Positions 21,306-32,700 of a stretch of DNA of 64,000 bases are shown here, in pieces. Source of the DNA: Monosiga brevicollis MX1. Taxonomy: Eukaryota; Opisthokonta; Choanoflagellata; Craspedida; Salpingoecidae. A model generated the notes under the pieces. That model was not told the origin of the DNA. It was given only the letters and a program-made list of their open reading frames with translations, and did not search any database. Location of the stretch: the NCBI RefSeq assembly GCF_000002865.3, contig NW_001865070.1, forward strand, positions 194,012 through 258,011. Reading direction: 5' to 3'. Each line of letters starts with the position of its first letter. Position 1 is the stretch's first letter. Made by a program: the position numbers and the translations under genes.

Positions 21306-22406
21306 TATGTATGTAGCGGTAAGTTGGCAGGGGGGATGGCAGTACGGATGGCAAGACAAGGTATGCAAAGGAGCAGGGATATGTTCGGGCTAGAGATGTC
21401 CGACCGTAAATGCGACTCGCACGCATCCAGACATGATACATGCCTTTGGCCCTCAGGGCAATAGCGGGAGTACGTCAATGCTTCCTTGTGGCATTCTGCT
21501 TGTTGTATTGGCAAGGGAATACTCGTCTGTATGTTGTATTGGCAAGGGAATAGGCGTGAGATCGCGCTAGCTTCTTGAGAGGGCGAAGCCTTCTCATGAG
21601 CGTATTCGAGCACGTTCTGCAACGAGCTGTCCCCCCGTTTCGTATCGAGAAGCCATCCCCTGCCCCCATCTTGGCCAAAGTTGGCTCGTTTAGGCTGGCA
21701 TCAGCGCCAACTGCAAAGTCCCGCTGGTTCATCTGACCGTACTGGACACTGTCGATCACCAGCTAGGCAAAACCAGCCTTGAGCTGGGCCAACCTAGCCA
21801 CCCCTGCACCCTGAGCTACATGCTTTGATTTTTTTTTATCTTCGCTACCTCCCACTCCCTCTGTTCGTGTGATCGTTAGAAAAAAGGTCCCCTCTTCTCA
21901 TGAGAGCATTCCCATACACCGCGCACTCCTTCCTTCTCGTGGGTTCTTCCCCATCTTCCTCGTTTCTAGACCCCATCCCATGCCACCCGATCCCACACTG
22001 AGCTCACGTGCCACATCACATGAGCACTTCAACCTCGCCGCCCTTGCCACTGCTGTGACCACTTTTTTGCCACTCCTCACACCCATGTCGTGAGCCACAC
22101 CCCCCCTCCTCTCTCTCTCTCGCTCTCCTTTTTTTTTTTTTTTTCTCATGAGCTCACTCTCTCAATTCTCGCGAGCTGAAGACCCATTACTGCGGACATC
22201 GCTTCTTGAAAGAACAACGTCCACGTCAGCTGACAGCCTCAATATTAGAGGATGAAGTTCATGGTCTCTAATTTTAAGCCAAATCATCTGACAAGCGAAA
22301 CGGTTTTTTTTTTCTCTCTCTCTTTTTTTTTTTTTTTGTTTCCGAGTGTGTGAAGGCTGCTTGCTCGATCCGACCGCTTGGAAGCTACATTCACATCAAC
22401 GCTGCC
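21306..22406. other. Divergent intergenic region
   Basis: This 1.1-kb stretch lies between the epimerase fusion (-) and LIN54 (+). It has a 21-bp direct repeat (TGTTGTATTGGCAAGGGAATA, split here as copies at 21501-21521 and 21533-21553). Pyrimidine/T tracts at 22112-22144 and 22304-22338 precede the LIN54 start. No gene seen. Confidence 0.5.
21501..21553. repeat. Two direct copies of a 21-bp unit
   Basis: Copies at 21501-21521 and 21533-21553 are identical and separated by 11 bp. They lie upstream of the epimerase fusion. Function unknown. Confidence 0.9.
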
Positions 22407-24724
22407 ATGGCCGATGAGGATCTGGAGACTGCTGCCGTGTTGCCGAGGGGCTTACAGGGGGAGCAGCCCACGCCGACCACACCATTGGCCCAGCTGACCG
22501 GAAGCGTCAGCAGCTTCTTTCCCTCAACTCCTGGCATGACGCCCTCGTACCAACAACCAGCCGTGCACCCGCCCCCTGCCGCTGCTGCTAGCAGTGCTCT
22601 CCAAGGCCCTGGCCTGATAGGTGCTCCGGTGTCGGCTACGCGTCGACGAACCTCTGATAGCCTACCAACAACGCCTCGTATTTTAACGCGATCCCATCTC
22701 ACTCAACAAACCTTGAACAGCTACAATGCCATGTACTCACCAGGTATGTCGGGGCCTGAAGTTGTTCCTTCTGGCTCAGACTGCAGCTGTCTCACATTGG
22801 CAACTGTCAAAACTAAATAGTGGCGGGCATGTCGCCGTTGGCGAGCCGACGTGGAGTGCCACCACCAAACTTCTCCCCCTCCCAGTTGTTTAGCTACAAT
22901 GCTACTGCGCTCCCGCCATCCTTCCTGGAGCGGCAATCCTACCAATCCCCCTCACCGTATGTACACGACAAAAATGGGTGCATAGCCCAAACAAGCAGAA
23001 TGACACCTTTTTCCATCCCAGCATCCCCATTCTTTGGGCCTCGCCGTCCTTTTCCTCATTTTTTTTTGTTTCGGCGACAGATTCCGCGGCCGCTCTCGGG
23101 TAGCAAGCTTGCGCAAGGAACAACGCGCAGGCGGACCTGCTCCTGTCGCTCATGAACCTGCACTTGACCCTTCCACCCTCGTGCCGCCGTCCTCACCTGG
23201 CGCCACGACAGCTTTGCCTGGCACGAGCTCGGTGGCCGTCGCCAGCGGTGGCCGGACGGTGAGCCCTGGTCGACCCCGCTGTTCTCCACGACTGCCTTGT
23301 CTTTCTCCACTGCATCCTCACCTGCTCTTCCATGGTCTCTCCAACTGCGTGCGGAACATTAGTGTAATTGCAAGAACAGCAAGTGCTTGAAATTGTATTG
23401 CGAGTGCTTCGCCAATGGCGAATACTGCGGCCCCAATTGCAACTGTGTGTCCTGCGGCAATCGCGAGGCCACAGAAACACTTCGCAAGCAAGCCATCGAG
23501 GTGACCTTGGCCAAAAATCCAGATGCCTTTCGTCCCAAGTTTGGTGCCAATAAGGTATGGGCGGCTCATATCCCAAACCTTTATCCCAGGCCTTGCTGTT
23601 GAGGATTTATGTCCCTCTCGCTATGATGCACCTCCTTAATGCCATCTTAAGTGACGCAGCGTGAGCAAGAGCAAACCTTCAAGGTCTCTTGCCCATGCCA
23701 AGCGTTGCCAGTGCCCCTGGAAACTCATTGGCATTTTGCTTGATTTGACCCTATTAGAGTCGACAAAGCGCTGCGCCCAGCGCGCATGTCAAAGGATGTC
23801 GCTGTGCACGTTCCAAGTGCATCAAACGCTATTGTGAATGCTTCCAGGTAGCTTTTGTTTTTCTTCTTCCTTCCTTCCTTCCTTCCTTCCTTCCTTCCTT
23901 CCTTCCTTCCTTCCCTCCCTCCTTCCTTCCTTCCCCGGCTTAATTTGTAGCCACAAGTCATGCGTGCCGCGTGTGCTCGTTGGTTCTGCGAATGCTCTCT
24001 AGGCGGGTATACCGTGCACCTCGGCGTGCCAGTGCCGAGACTGCCACAACCGTGGCGACTCGTGCGCTAGCCACGGCAGTGCTGCAACCACAGCCTCAAC
24101 AGCTGCGCCGAACAGCAGTACGAGTGGACCATCTGGTGCAGGACCACCTGCGGCTACTCCGACCAGTGCCACCCCTGGAACCACCGTAGCTGAGCTTGCG
24201 CCACCGCCACCGTTGGCAAAGGACGTGCAGCTGCACCACCGTGGCGTCATCCAACTCCTCAGCGCCAAAAACATTGGCCTTCTAGCCCGCAACATGCTTG
24301 AGCGGCTCTTAGAGCATCGCGACCAGCCGGACCAAGGCCACACGGAAGTTCTTTCGTAGGTCCTTGCCCTAATCTATTCGCCTTGGACTGAGCCCCCTGC
24401 TTCCTACCCGACTGCCCACCTGATGATGAACTGCACGATGCATCATGATCTCAGATTGACGCGACAAGGTCTCACAACGGTAATGGAGTGTATGACTAAA
24501 ACGGATCAAGAGGCTTTGCCGACCAGTTTTGTGGCGAGCGGCGCTCCAGGTTCGATGACAAGCAAGAAGGAGCACTTCTCCGGCCGTCAACCTATTGAAG
24601 CTTTTGTTTTGAGCCTCACTATCTCTCGCCCCTCCGTAGGTGCCAAACGTGTCAAACGCTGAGATGCAAGCTTAGTGCTAACCCCTGGTCACCCACATGC
24701 ACGCACACCTTCCGCACTCTCTGA
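22407..24724 (+). CDS. LIN54: LIN54/tesmin-type CXC-domain DNA-binding protein
   Basis: LIN54 is the DNA-binding subunit of the MuvB/DREAM cell-cycle repressor; its two CXC domains bind CHR promoter elements. Exons: 22407-22743, 22821-22956, 23081-23258, 23363-23554, 23758-23847, 24003-24355 and, less surely, 24640-24724; total 456 residues. Exon 4 gives CXC-1 (CNCKNSKCLKLYCECF; GEYCGPNCNCVSC) and the linker NPDAFRPK, matching the RNPxAF linker between CXC domains. Exon 5 gives CXC-2 start (KGCRCARSKCIKRYCECFQ) and exon 6 completes it (AGIPCTSACQCRDCHN). A helical C-terminal region (RGVIQLLSAKNIGLLARNML) follows. The N-terminus is Pro/Ser-rich. Because plant TSO1 and animal tesmin share the fold, LIN54 is the best but not the only label. 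Head-to-head with the epimerase fusion. Confidence 0.85.
23868..23934. repeat. (CTTC)n microsatellite in LIN54 intron
   Basis: Tetranucleotide CTTC/CCTT tract inside the 155-bp intron that splits the second CXC domain. It lies upstream of the true acceptor at 24001-24002. Confidence 0.95.
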
Positions 24725-25058
24725 GGCCAAGTCAATCCAGCTCTCGAATGAGGTGTCAGCTCAAGGAGGACACAAGATGGAAGCAACTTCAAATTATTCT
24801 CGGAGATTGCATTCTGGTTTGCGGAGAAGCCATCAGCTGAGCTGAGGCGCGCAATTGATGAATCAACACAGCACACGGCGTCCAAATTGGATGCCGCTTG
24901 TCACTCTCCATGCACAAGATGCCACTTGCGACCCAAACTCCGGGGCAGGCTGAGATGGCAGGAAGATGATGATGCGAAGCTCTGCTTCTGATCGAGTTGT
25001 TGGTCTCGTTTCACCCTCCCATCTCCTCTGTGCGTGAATGGAAGAACCGGCATAAAGC
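24725..25058. other. Convergent 3' intergenic region
   Basis: About 330 bp between LIN54 (+) and NAA30 (-) stops. No gene or repeat of note. Confidence 0.5.
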
Positions 25059-25910
25059 CTACTTGAGCCACAGCTTGAGACGAAGGGCATCCTGGCCACC
25101 TAGGTAGTAGCGGTTTAAAAACTTGTCTCGGACAAAACCTAGGGATTCGTAAAGGCGAATGGCACCGCTGTTTACAATTTCCGTCTCCAGCACAATCTAT
25201 CAACGGGAGGGGGAGGGGGAGGGGTCCAGTGTCAGTGCAGCGACTCGCTGGCAACACGGGGAAGGGCCTGAAGAAACGAATGGGGCATGTGTTGAGCCAC
25301 ATGATCTGTTAAACCGGGCAGACCGACCTCATCAGCTTCCATGTTTCGCATTGTCTCCAGGGCTTGCCGCGTCAGGGCAGAGCCTGCCCATTTGATATGG
25401 GTGATGTAGGGACGTGGGACAACACCAGAATGAGCTTGTTCACCACGAAAACGGCGCACGGCGCTCGAAGCCAAAGCATGAGACCCACCTATGCCCCGCT
25501 TGCGATAGTCCTTGTCCACGGCAAGCATGCCAATGTAGCCACGCAAGGTCCCGCTTTTGTGGTGGGTTAAGCGACAGATGACGACACCAACCATGCGATC
25601 ACCATCATAGGCCTACATGGATATGAGGGAAGGCAGGAAGAGCAAGGCCAGGCGGGGAAAAAAAGTCAAACGACCGTTTGCAAGCGCATGTGGCCGATGC
25701 CGATCAGACTCAAGCTCATGCGGCACAGCGAGTCTCTACCAAATGGCAAAGCTGGGGCCAGTTGCGAATGAAATAGAGGTAAGTAAAGGCACTGTAGGGC
25801 TCTGACAGATCGTGCTCAATGAGCTCGGTCAGCCGTCCGAGCTCAGCCTCATCAGCAAAGGGCCGGTACTCGATTGTCCCTGCCATCCTGCTGTTGCTGT
25901 TATCGGTCAT
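25059..25910 (-). CDS. NAA30: NAA30, catalytic subunit of NatC N-terminal acetyltransferase
   Basis: NAA30 acetylates N-terminal Met followed by hydrophobic residues, as catalytic subunit of NatC on ribosomes. Four exons, 25910-25740, 25612-25489, 25383-25328 and 25196-25059, give 162 residues. Signature segments follow the family closely: [39 protein letters not shown], the acetyl-CoA loop [15 protein letters not shown] (RxxGxG/A), [20 protein letters not shown] and [15 protein letters not shown], ending [10 protein letters not shown]. It lacks the long disordered N-terminal extension of human NAA30. An alternative start at 25886 would shorten it by eight residues. Convergent with LIN54, divergent from the SH2 gene. 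Confidence 0.95.
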
Positions 25911-26774
25911 CGATAAATCTACACCACACATGCGGACGGATAGCCAACCAAGACCGGGTCAGTGGAGGGCGTCCGGCTTGACACGACACCTATCAAACCC
26001 TGCCACCCCTGCGTGCCGCAGCAGCACCTTGATACCTCCTCACCGAGCTGTTCTGCCGCCGTGCGACTCGACTGCATACTACCTCTTTAAACTAAACATG
26101 ATACCCTCTACTTTTGTGTACTTTCTCACTCACACACACACACACACACACACATACGCAAAACCCACATAAAGTCGTCGAATCAGAGAGAGAGAGAGGG
26201 AGAGAGAGAGAGAGGCAAAAGCAAGCACCACACATACGTATCATGGGCCAAGGTGGATATAGTGGAACCCCACCACACCCGACATACGCGTCCTTTTTGT
26301 TGTCCGCTTGGACAAGTCGTGACCCTATCAACCGGGATACGGCAGCGTCATTCGGGTGGGACGTGAGGCTGAAGCCAGCTGGAGATACGCGGGGTCGTTG
26401 TTGACGTTGTGGCCGTGCCTGTGTTCATACCATTGAACTAAACACGGGCTTCCCATCACACCACAGACACGTCCAGCGCATCTATAGCCGGTGTTGGGCT
26501 CTGGTGTATTTTACTTGATCTGCTGGCAAGTCGAGTTCGTCGTCGGTCGGTTGAACCGGCCCGTCGTCGGCTCAGACAGACTCGCGCGCATTGCTTTCCT
26601 TGATGCAGGCCACAAAGGTCTTGCACGAAGTCGTTGTGCACGCACAATAATCACAAGACACGGATTAGGCGAGATTAGGTCAGGGTGAGACTGCCGCGTA
26701 TCGGGGTGGTGTCGTGCACGCCTTGCGCACGCCAGATACCTGCCTCGGTGTGATCGCCATCCCAGATCAATATC
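25911..26774. other. Divergent intergenic region with microsatellites
   Basis: About 860 bp between NAA30 (-) and the SH2 gene (+). It holds a (CA)n tract at about 26129-26153 and a (GA)n tract at about 26186-26213. No gene seen. Confidence 0.55.
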
Positions 26775-27965
26775 ATGGCGAGTCGCAGGCCCGCAACCAT
26801 GGTTGAAGGGAACGAGTACGAGGCCGCACCACAGGTGCGTGCACAGCACCACTCAACCTACGTTCGGCATGGCCTCACGGCCCAGGATCAGAAAATCTAC
26901 GAGCCAATGCAAGACATGCAGACCCCCGAAAGCTCACAACAGTTGAGTTCCCTCCAAGATGTAGCTACCAATGACCAGGGCCCTGAACTTCCTCCCTGCG
27001 TCATCCTCTCCAACGTCACGGGTTATGCCGCCTTTCTCAATGGCACTTATCACCGCCTCGTCAATTGCTCTTTCGACAAGCGGTGAGTCCCCCCGGCTAC
27101 ACCTGACCTCGGTACAAACACTTGCCAACCGTACAGTTTTCGCAGAGTCACATCTCATATCGCGGTCGTGGGCCATGGCAACCATGGCAGTGCGGTCTAT
27201 CGACTCCAGGGAACGGTGCCTCACAGTGCAACCGCAGCCCCCAGCGACTTCCTTTACTTGTACTACAAGCATCGCCAGGCTGCTTGGGCCATTGGCTTGA
27301 AAATCGGGTCCTCGGGTGTGCTTGCCTATCGCAAGACCGAAGCTTTGGACCCCGTCGTGGGTGACTCCCATTGGATGCTCTCCGATGTGGACGGAAAGTT
27401 TAGGCGCGAAACCCAGGTGACACTTGTGGCCGCTAATGGCCTTACTATCACGGGCTCGCCCGAAGAGCTCAACTGTGCCTCTGCAACCGCGATGCCCATG
27501 GGCTGTCTCCCAATGGACGTTTCGCGAGGCCGTTCTGAGCGTCTTTTGAAACGTGCCATGGATGAAGGCGCGAGTCCCGGTACGGATTCTGCGCCTGCAC
27601 CGGCTTTGTCCCTCTGCCAGCCGACGCCCTGTGAACCACGTGGCTTGCATGAGGAGCACCAACAGACTAATATGTCAACCAACTGCCAACGCTCGACCTG
27701 CACCCGCCTCCCTCTGATAGGAAGCTACGTCATCCGTGCCTCAACCAGCACTCCCAACGCGTACATTCTCAGCGCCATTGATGAGCAACGGCATATCGTT
27801 CACGTGCGCATCGACGAGAAGAACGGTTTTCATCTGGGTCAATGGAGTGCGCCGACTGTTCCAGAGTTGATTGACTGCATGCAGGGACGCGTCTTTCTCA
27901 CGGCCAGCGGCGAGCGCGTGCCGCCCCTTAAGAAACAGCTGATGCCCGCAGATTTTGGCATGTAA
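26775..27965 (+). CDS. SH2-domain protein with an N-terminal LNGTY-type module
   Basis: Three exons, 26775-27082, 27146-27579 and 27721-27965, give 328 residues. The C-terminal domain is SH2-like: a helix with SRGRSERLLKRAMDEG, then GSYVIRASTSTPNAYILS, where the Arg of the YVIR strand takes the place of the phosphotyrosine-binding FLVR arginine, and HIVHVRIDEKNGFHLG. The usual first Trp is absent. The middle region (LNGTYHRL, AVYRLQG, LYLYYKH, WAIGLKIGS, AYRKTEALDP) looks like a sensor-type module I have seen repeated in unicellular-eukaryote proteins but cannot name. Phosphotyrosine binding is inferred from the fold. The second intron, 27580-27720, is 141 nt, in frame and stop-free, so retention would insert 47 residues between helix A and strand B. 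A second start ATG lies at 26799. Confidence 0.75.
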
Positions 27966-28494
27966 GCCCTACTTTTAGGTCGTCGCAGGGAGACGCTATG
28001 CCTTGATGTCAACGGAGTGCTTCTTGGTCTCCCTGACCTCCTCGGCATGTTTGTCCCTCCTCGGCTAGCTCATTCAGCGTAAGCGAAGAGACCTAAAAGA
28101 CATCCTCATGTTGCTATGAAAAAAATCCGGATATGAAAAAGGCTGCGCCGAACACCAAAAATTCAAACCAAAGTCAATTAATATAAACTCGTCAACTTCA
28201 AGCCTCTCGTGGCTTCGTCTGTGCCAAAAAATGTGTAATGTGAGCGTGTGTGGGCGCGCGGGGACAGCAAGGCATGCCATGGTATCATCAGAGCGAGTGT
28301 CATACATGAAATATTTTTTCCAGTCACAAAAAAAAAAACAAGAGGGGCTCGGGTGGGGCGCTGATGGTGCTTCGTTGGGAAGCTAACCATTCAGCGACAT
28401 GGCATCGTGCGAACCGACTCATCCCACCGCGGCGTATACAAATATCTTCATCGGAAACAAACACACCGTTGAGAAGAAAACATGAACCGCGGGG
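27966..28494. other. Convergent 3' intergenic region
   Basis: About 530 bp between the SH2 gene (+) and the methyltransferase (-). A short poly(A) tract lies near 28328-28338. No gene seen. Confidence 0.5.
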
Positions 28495-29484
28495 CTAAGC
28501 TTGCTTTTGCAACACCAACAACGCTGTGAGTTGGTCTGAATCAAGGCGGGCATCAGCTTGAACGTTAATGTCGTACGAAAAATCGTGAAAAGACAACAGT
28601 TGCAGCGCCGGCACGGCCTGTAAGGTGGCCAACAGCTGTTCCAGATCGTAGGTTCGCATCTGCCAATGGCAATGAAAGCGCCGCCCCTGATACTTGGACA
28701 AGGCTGGAGGTATGGGCGGGGCCTCGGGTGAAGTGTCTGCCTTCACTTCAATAAACGTATCGACCTCTTCTCGACGCGTCACCGGGCAGGGTGGAGATGA
28801 AAGAATCTTCGCATCGATGCAAAGACCCTCACGTAGCTCGCGCCAGCGCTCACGTTCGCCCTGCTCAGCGTAGTACTCGTAGTCAACCAAGTGCATGCCA
28901 ATAATGTACAGCCCGCCCGGTCGCAGCGCTGCTGCCACTAGCTCCAAGTGCCGCACAGCTTCATCCTCGGTCAAAAGATACTTGAAGGAGGAGACCATGC
29001 AGTGCGCCACGTCGTACTCGGCGTTTCCCATCTCATCTTTGGCCATATCTCCCAGCTGGAGCTGTCCGGTCAGTCCATGTTGGGTGAGCCGCTCACGACA
29101 AAACTCCAATGCCGTGGCACTGGCATCGACTCCGGCTACGTGGTGACCATGCTCAGCCAGCGCCAGCATGAGACGGCCCGTACCGCAGCCCGGCTCCAGA
29201 ATGTCGTAAGGCCCCTGCACGCGGCTTGTGCAGAAGAGGGCCGCCGCGCCCTCAATAAACGCCGCCTCCTTGGCTGTGTCGGTCTGAAAAATGACATCAT
29301 ACAAGAGCAAGTGCTCACGTAGCCAATCAAAGTCTTCAAATGTCTCCGGCTCTGCCACCGAGCTCACCTCGCTCTCTGCCTCGCTCTCCTCCCCTTGCAC
29401 CCCTTCAAGCACACCAACCCCTCTACCCCCCTCATCAACTCCAACCTCCTCCCCCGCCCCCTCCTCCCCCATCTCCCCCCTCAT
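28495..29484 (-). CDS. Class I SAM-dependent methyltransferase, single exon
   Basis: An intronless frame of 329 residues from the ATG at 29484. A Glu/Gly/Val-rich low-complexity N-terminus of about 55 residues precedes the catalytic domain. Motif I is ILEPGCGTGRLMLALAEHG, followed by the acidic ribose-binding region VAGVDAS, LQLGDM and a post-motif strand (ALRPGGLYIIGMHL). The substrate cannot be told; the C-terminal part (TYDLEQLLATL, FHDFSYDIN) resembles bacterial small-molecule methyltransferases. Lack of introns contrasts with most neighbours and could mean bacterial origin, but this is only suggestive. A possible acceptor (CATTTTAG) just upstream leaves room for a 5' exon. Its start lies about 270 bp from the CEBPZ start on the other strand. 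Confidence 0.8.
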   Translation of the reverse strand: MRGEMGEEGAGEEVGVDEGGRGVGVLEGVQGEESEAESEVSSVAEPETFEDFDWLREHLLLYDVIFQTDTAKEAAFIEGAAALFCTSRVQGPYDILEPGCGTGRLMLALAEHGHHVAGVDASATALEFCRERLTQHGLTGQLQLGDMAKDEMGNAEYDVAHCMVSSFKYLLTEDEAVRHLELVAAALRPGGLYIIGMHLVDYEYYAEQGERERWRELREGLCIDAKILSSPPCPVTRREEVDTFIEVKADTSPEAPPIPPALSKYQGRRFHCHWQMRTYDLEQLLATLQAVPALQLLSFHDFSYDINVQADARLDSDQLTALLVLQKQA

Positions 29485-29757
29485 GGTTGCGACGAAAGGA
29501 TCCAAATCCTAAAATGACGAATACAGTGACCATATCTAATTATCCAACAATAAAGTGTGATTAATGTGTTACTATCGCATGTCAAGCGCAGGGCCACGAG
29601 GCCGCTGACTCTATTTTGCAGCTCGCAACTTGTGTGTGCGTGTCGGCGTACGGACGTGCGTGCGTGCGGAGATCTGGCAGTCGGGTTTGGGGTCTTGTTG
29701 AGAGGCTCTGGGTTTTTGGGACAGGCTTTGAACCTGGTTTTTTGAACCAAGGTTACA
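29485..29757. promoter_or_regulatory. Compact putative bidirectional promoter
   Basis: Only 273 bp separate the methyltransferase ATG (-) and the CEBPZ ATG (+). The regulatory elements of both genes must lie here or inside the transcripts. No named motif is claimed. Confidence 0.5.
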
Positions 29758-32700
29758 ATGGCGGCTGGCAAAGCCAAGAAGATGGCCAGGAGCCCGAATA
29801 GCAAAGCTAAGCAGGCCAAGCCAGCTCAGTCGAGCTCGGCGACCGAGCAGCGACCTGACCAGAATGAGGAGCTGGCCTTGGATGAAGTTTTGGCCTTGGG
29901 TGGCACGCAGGTAGGCTTACACCCAGTCGTCTGCGCTTTCCTGCCTCGGTGACCTCACCCCACGACCCCCTTGTGCGCTTTGGCAACCTTTTCTTCCTTC
30001 TGGTCCTTCACTTTGCTACCCTTGCCTCTCTCTGCCTCTCTCTCTCTCTCTCTCTCTCCTCCTCCTCCTCCTCCTCTCCTCCTCGTTTCTCCCTCGACAT
30101 AGGAGGATTATGACTGGCTGTTGCAGGCTGGCTCAGCAGGCTCTGCTAGTGCAACCAACAATGACCAGTCGTTCGACGCAAGCGAGGTGCGCCCCGACGG
30201 TGGTGTCTAGGATCCGGCCAGCCAAGCACTCCAGCCTAGATGCTGATTCTTTGGCTTTAGGGGGGAAGGTTCCTCCCTTCGGCAATCGCGCTCACCCCCT
30301 TTTTTTCCCTATTTTCTATACATGATTGCTGCTCAGGTCCAGAGCTTTTGGAAGAATCTCGGCTTTGATAAGCTGAAACCCCAAGACAGTGCTTTGCCCG
30401 ACGCAGTTGCCGAGGCTGAAGATGAGGTCCAAGATGCTGCTATGGACTCCGATGAAGAGGATGAGGAGGACGATGAGGGTGACGCGGAGGACGAGCAAGA
30501 AGTCGGAACTGCAACGCGCAAGGGTGATAACCCAGAGCACGCTGCGCTGCGTGCAGGGCTCAATCAACTCTTGGCCAAGGGCCTCGCAGGCGCGGACGGC
30601 GACGATGAGGAGGAAGATGAAGAGGACGATGAAGCCTTGGATTTGGTGCTCAAGGAGGAGGAAGCTCCAGCTCCCGCCGTAGCCACCCATCTCCAACGCG
30701 ATGACGCTATGGAGGCCAAGTACGGCAGCATTAAGCTGCTGCAGCCTCCCGCTCGCAAGGGTCTTATCATCGACGGTATTGAGGCGTGGCACGCCATTCT
30801 CGACAAGTCGGGCGCAGACGCACCTGATGCCTTGCTGCAAACCACCAGCTCTACTACCTTCATCCCACCCCACATTCTCAAAGAGATTCTGGCGTATGCT
30901 CAGACTATCATGAATATGGAATCAGCCACAGCCGAAGCTCGTAAGCCGCCGTACCCCTTGCCGCATCGCAAACCTTGACAGGAGCATAGCGCAGTTGCAT
31001 TCGTGGACTGCGCTTTCAACTCTCACCCCTTGCATCATGACTTGTCATGCACGTTGCCGATGGGGCACAGGCGAGGGCATGAAGCGCAACTCTGACTTGT
31101 CGTGGTTGAAGGAGGTCATGACATCGGGTACGCTTGCCGATCGTCAAGCCGCGCTGGTGACCCGCATCCAAGAGGACCCCGTGCACCACGTTCGCGAGTT
31201 GGACACGCTCATGGGCATGCTTGCCAAAAAGTCTCGACGCGAGGCTCTGTCCGCTGCTGGTACGCCTAGCTAAGCTCTTAAACATGTTGGTCGCCATGTC
31301 GCGCGCTTGCCGCGATGCTGTGAAGAGGCCTCACTCTTTGTCATGTACACCATGCACCTTATTATTTCACAAAAAAAAAAAAAAAAAAAAAAAAATAGAT
31401 TCGCTTTACGAGGCTTTCACGACAGCGCTACTTATTCCAAACCGCAAGCTGGTGGCTGCCGATCGCCGCCCCTGGTTTCAGCTGCTTGAACGCGGTCTGG
31501 GCTCGGGCAAGAGCTCGGGCAAGGGTGTGGACCGCATCGTACTCCTGTGGTTTTTTGAGGACCTCATCAAGCGCAAGTATTTGACCTTTGTTCAGCGCCT
31601 CCAAGATCTGGTCAACGACTCTCAGCTGCCCATCCGTAGCAAGATTCTGGGCATGATCTTTGATCTCTTGCGCACGCACAGCGAGCAGGAGAAGGTATGC
31701 GCCATCCGCCCCACCCACGTGTTTGAACACAGTCTTACTCGAAAGGAGTGTCCATTCACGCCTGGTAGTTTGCCCACCTTGCTCACCCAGTCGTTTCTGT
31801 TCCTCTGTTGTTTTGGGCGTGCTGCTCTGCTCAGATTTTGCTCACCAGCTTGGTCTCCAAGTTGCAAGACGCCGAGCGCAAACTGGCCTCAAAGGCGGGC
31901 CATTTTCTGCACTTGCTCATGCAACAATACCCGCTCATGAAATCTATCGTGGCTCGGGAAGTCAAGGCTGTCCTGTTCAAGCCCAGCACAAAAGTTCGTG
32001 GCCAGTACTATGCCATGAACGTGCTTAATCAGATCGAGTTGAGCCGCAAGCATGATCAAAGCCTTGCCAACGAGCTCTTGGATATTTACTTCACATTTTT
32101 CAAGGTCTGTTTCATGCTGAATGTGGGGTCACCGACGCCCCAACCTTTGTTTTCTCCAGTCTTCTCTCTTGTTACTCTTTCACTCTACACCTCACCGTAC
32201 CCTTGCTGGTTGCTGTCATATACCAGGAGCGCTTTGCTAAACACGCCACCGGTAGCGATGACGAGGAAGATGACCATAGTCGGCTTTTGGCAGCCCTGCT
32301 CACGGGCATCAATCGCGCCTACCCCTTCGGCAACCTGGACGCTGAGGTTTGTCACTCCCTCCACGCCCCAGTTGACCCATCGGATCACCTTCACTTGTCC
32401 ACCCACTTGGCCTGGCGACACAATCCCCTCACCTCCGGCCGCTCAACAGAAAATTCAATTCTATGCAGACGACCTCTTCCGCATGTGCCACGTGGGCTCC
32501 TTCAACTGCAGCATCCAGGCCCTCAACCTGCTCTTCCAATTTATGGACTCACACCAAGCTGTGTCGGACCGTTTCTACCGTACACTTTATGCAACCCTAC
32601 TCGATACGCGCTTGCCCAAGAGTTCGAAAAAGGCCATGTACCTCAATCTGCTCTTTCGCGCGCTCAAAAATGACCCCATGGTCTCACGGTACGTGGCTCT

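Noticed and set aside
26934-27662. Minus-strand frame of 242 codons
   Set aside because: Antisense to the SH2 gene; the plus strand has splice phase consistency and domain signatures.
27580-27720. 47-residue insert as a normal part of the SH2 protein
   Set aside because: It has a GT donor, an AG acceptor and a pyrimidine-rich end, and its removal restores a standard SH2 core; treated as an intron.
30316-30873. Minus-strand frame of 185 codons
   Set aside because: It is the antisense of acidic CEBPZ coding sequence, which yields long stop-free complements.
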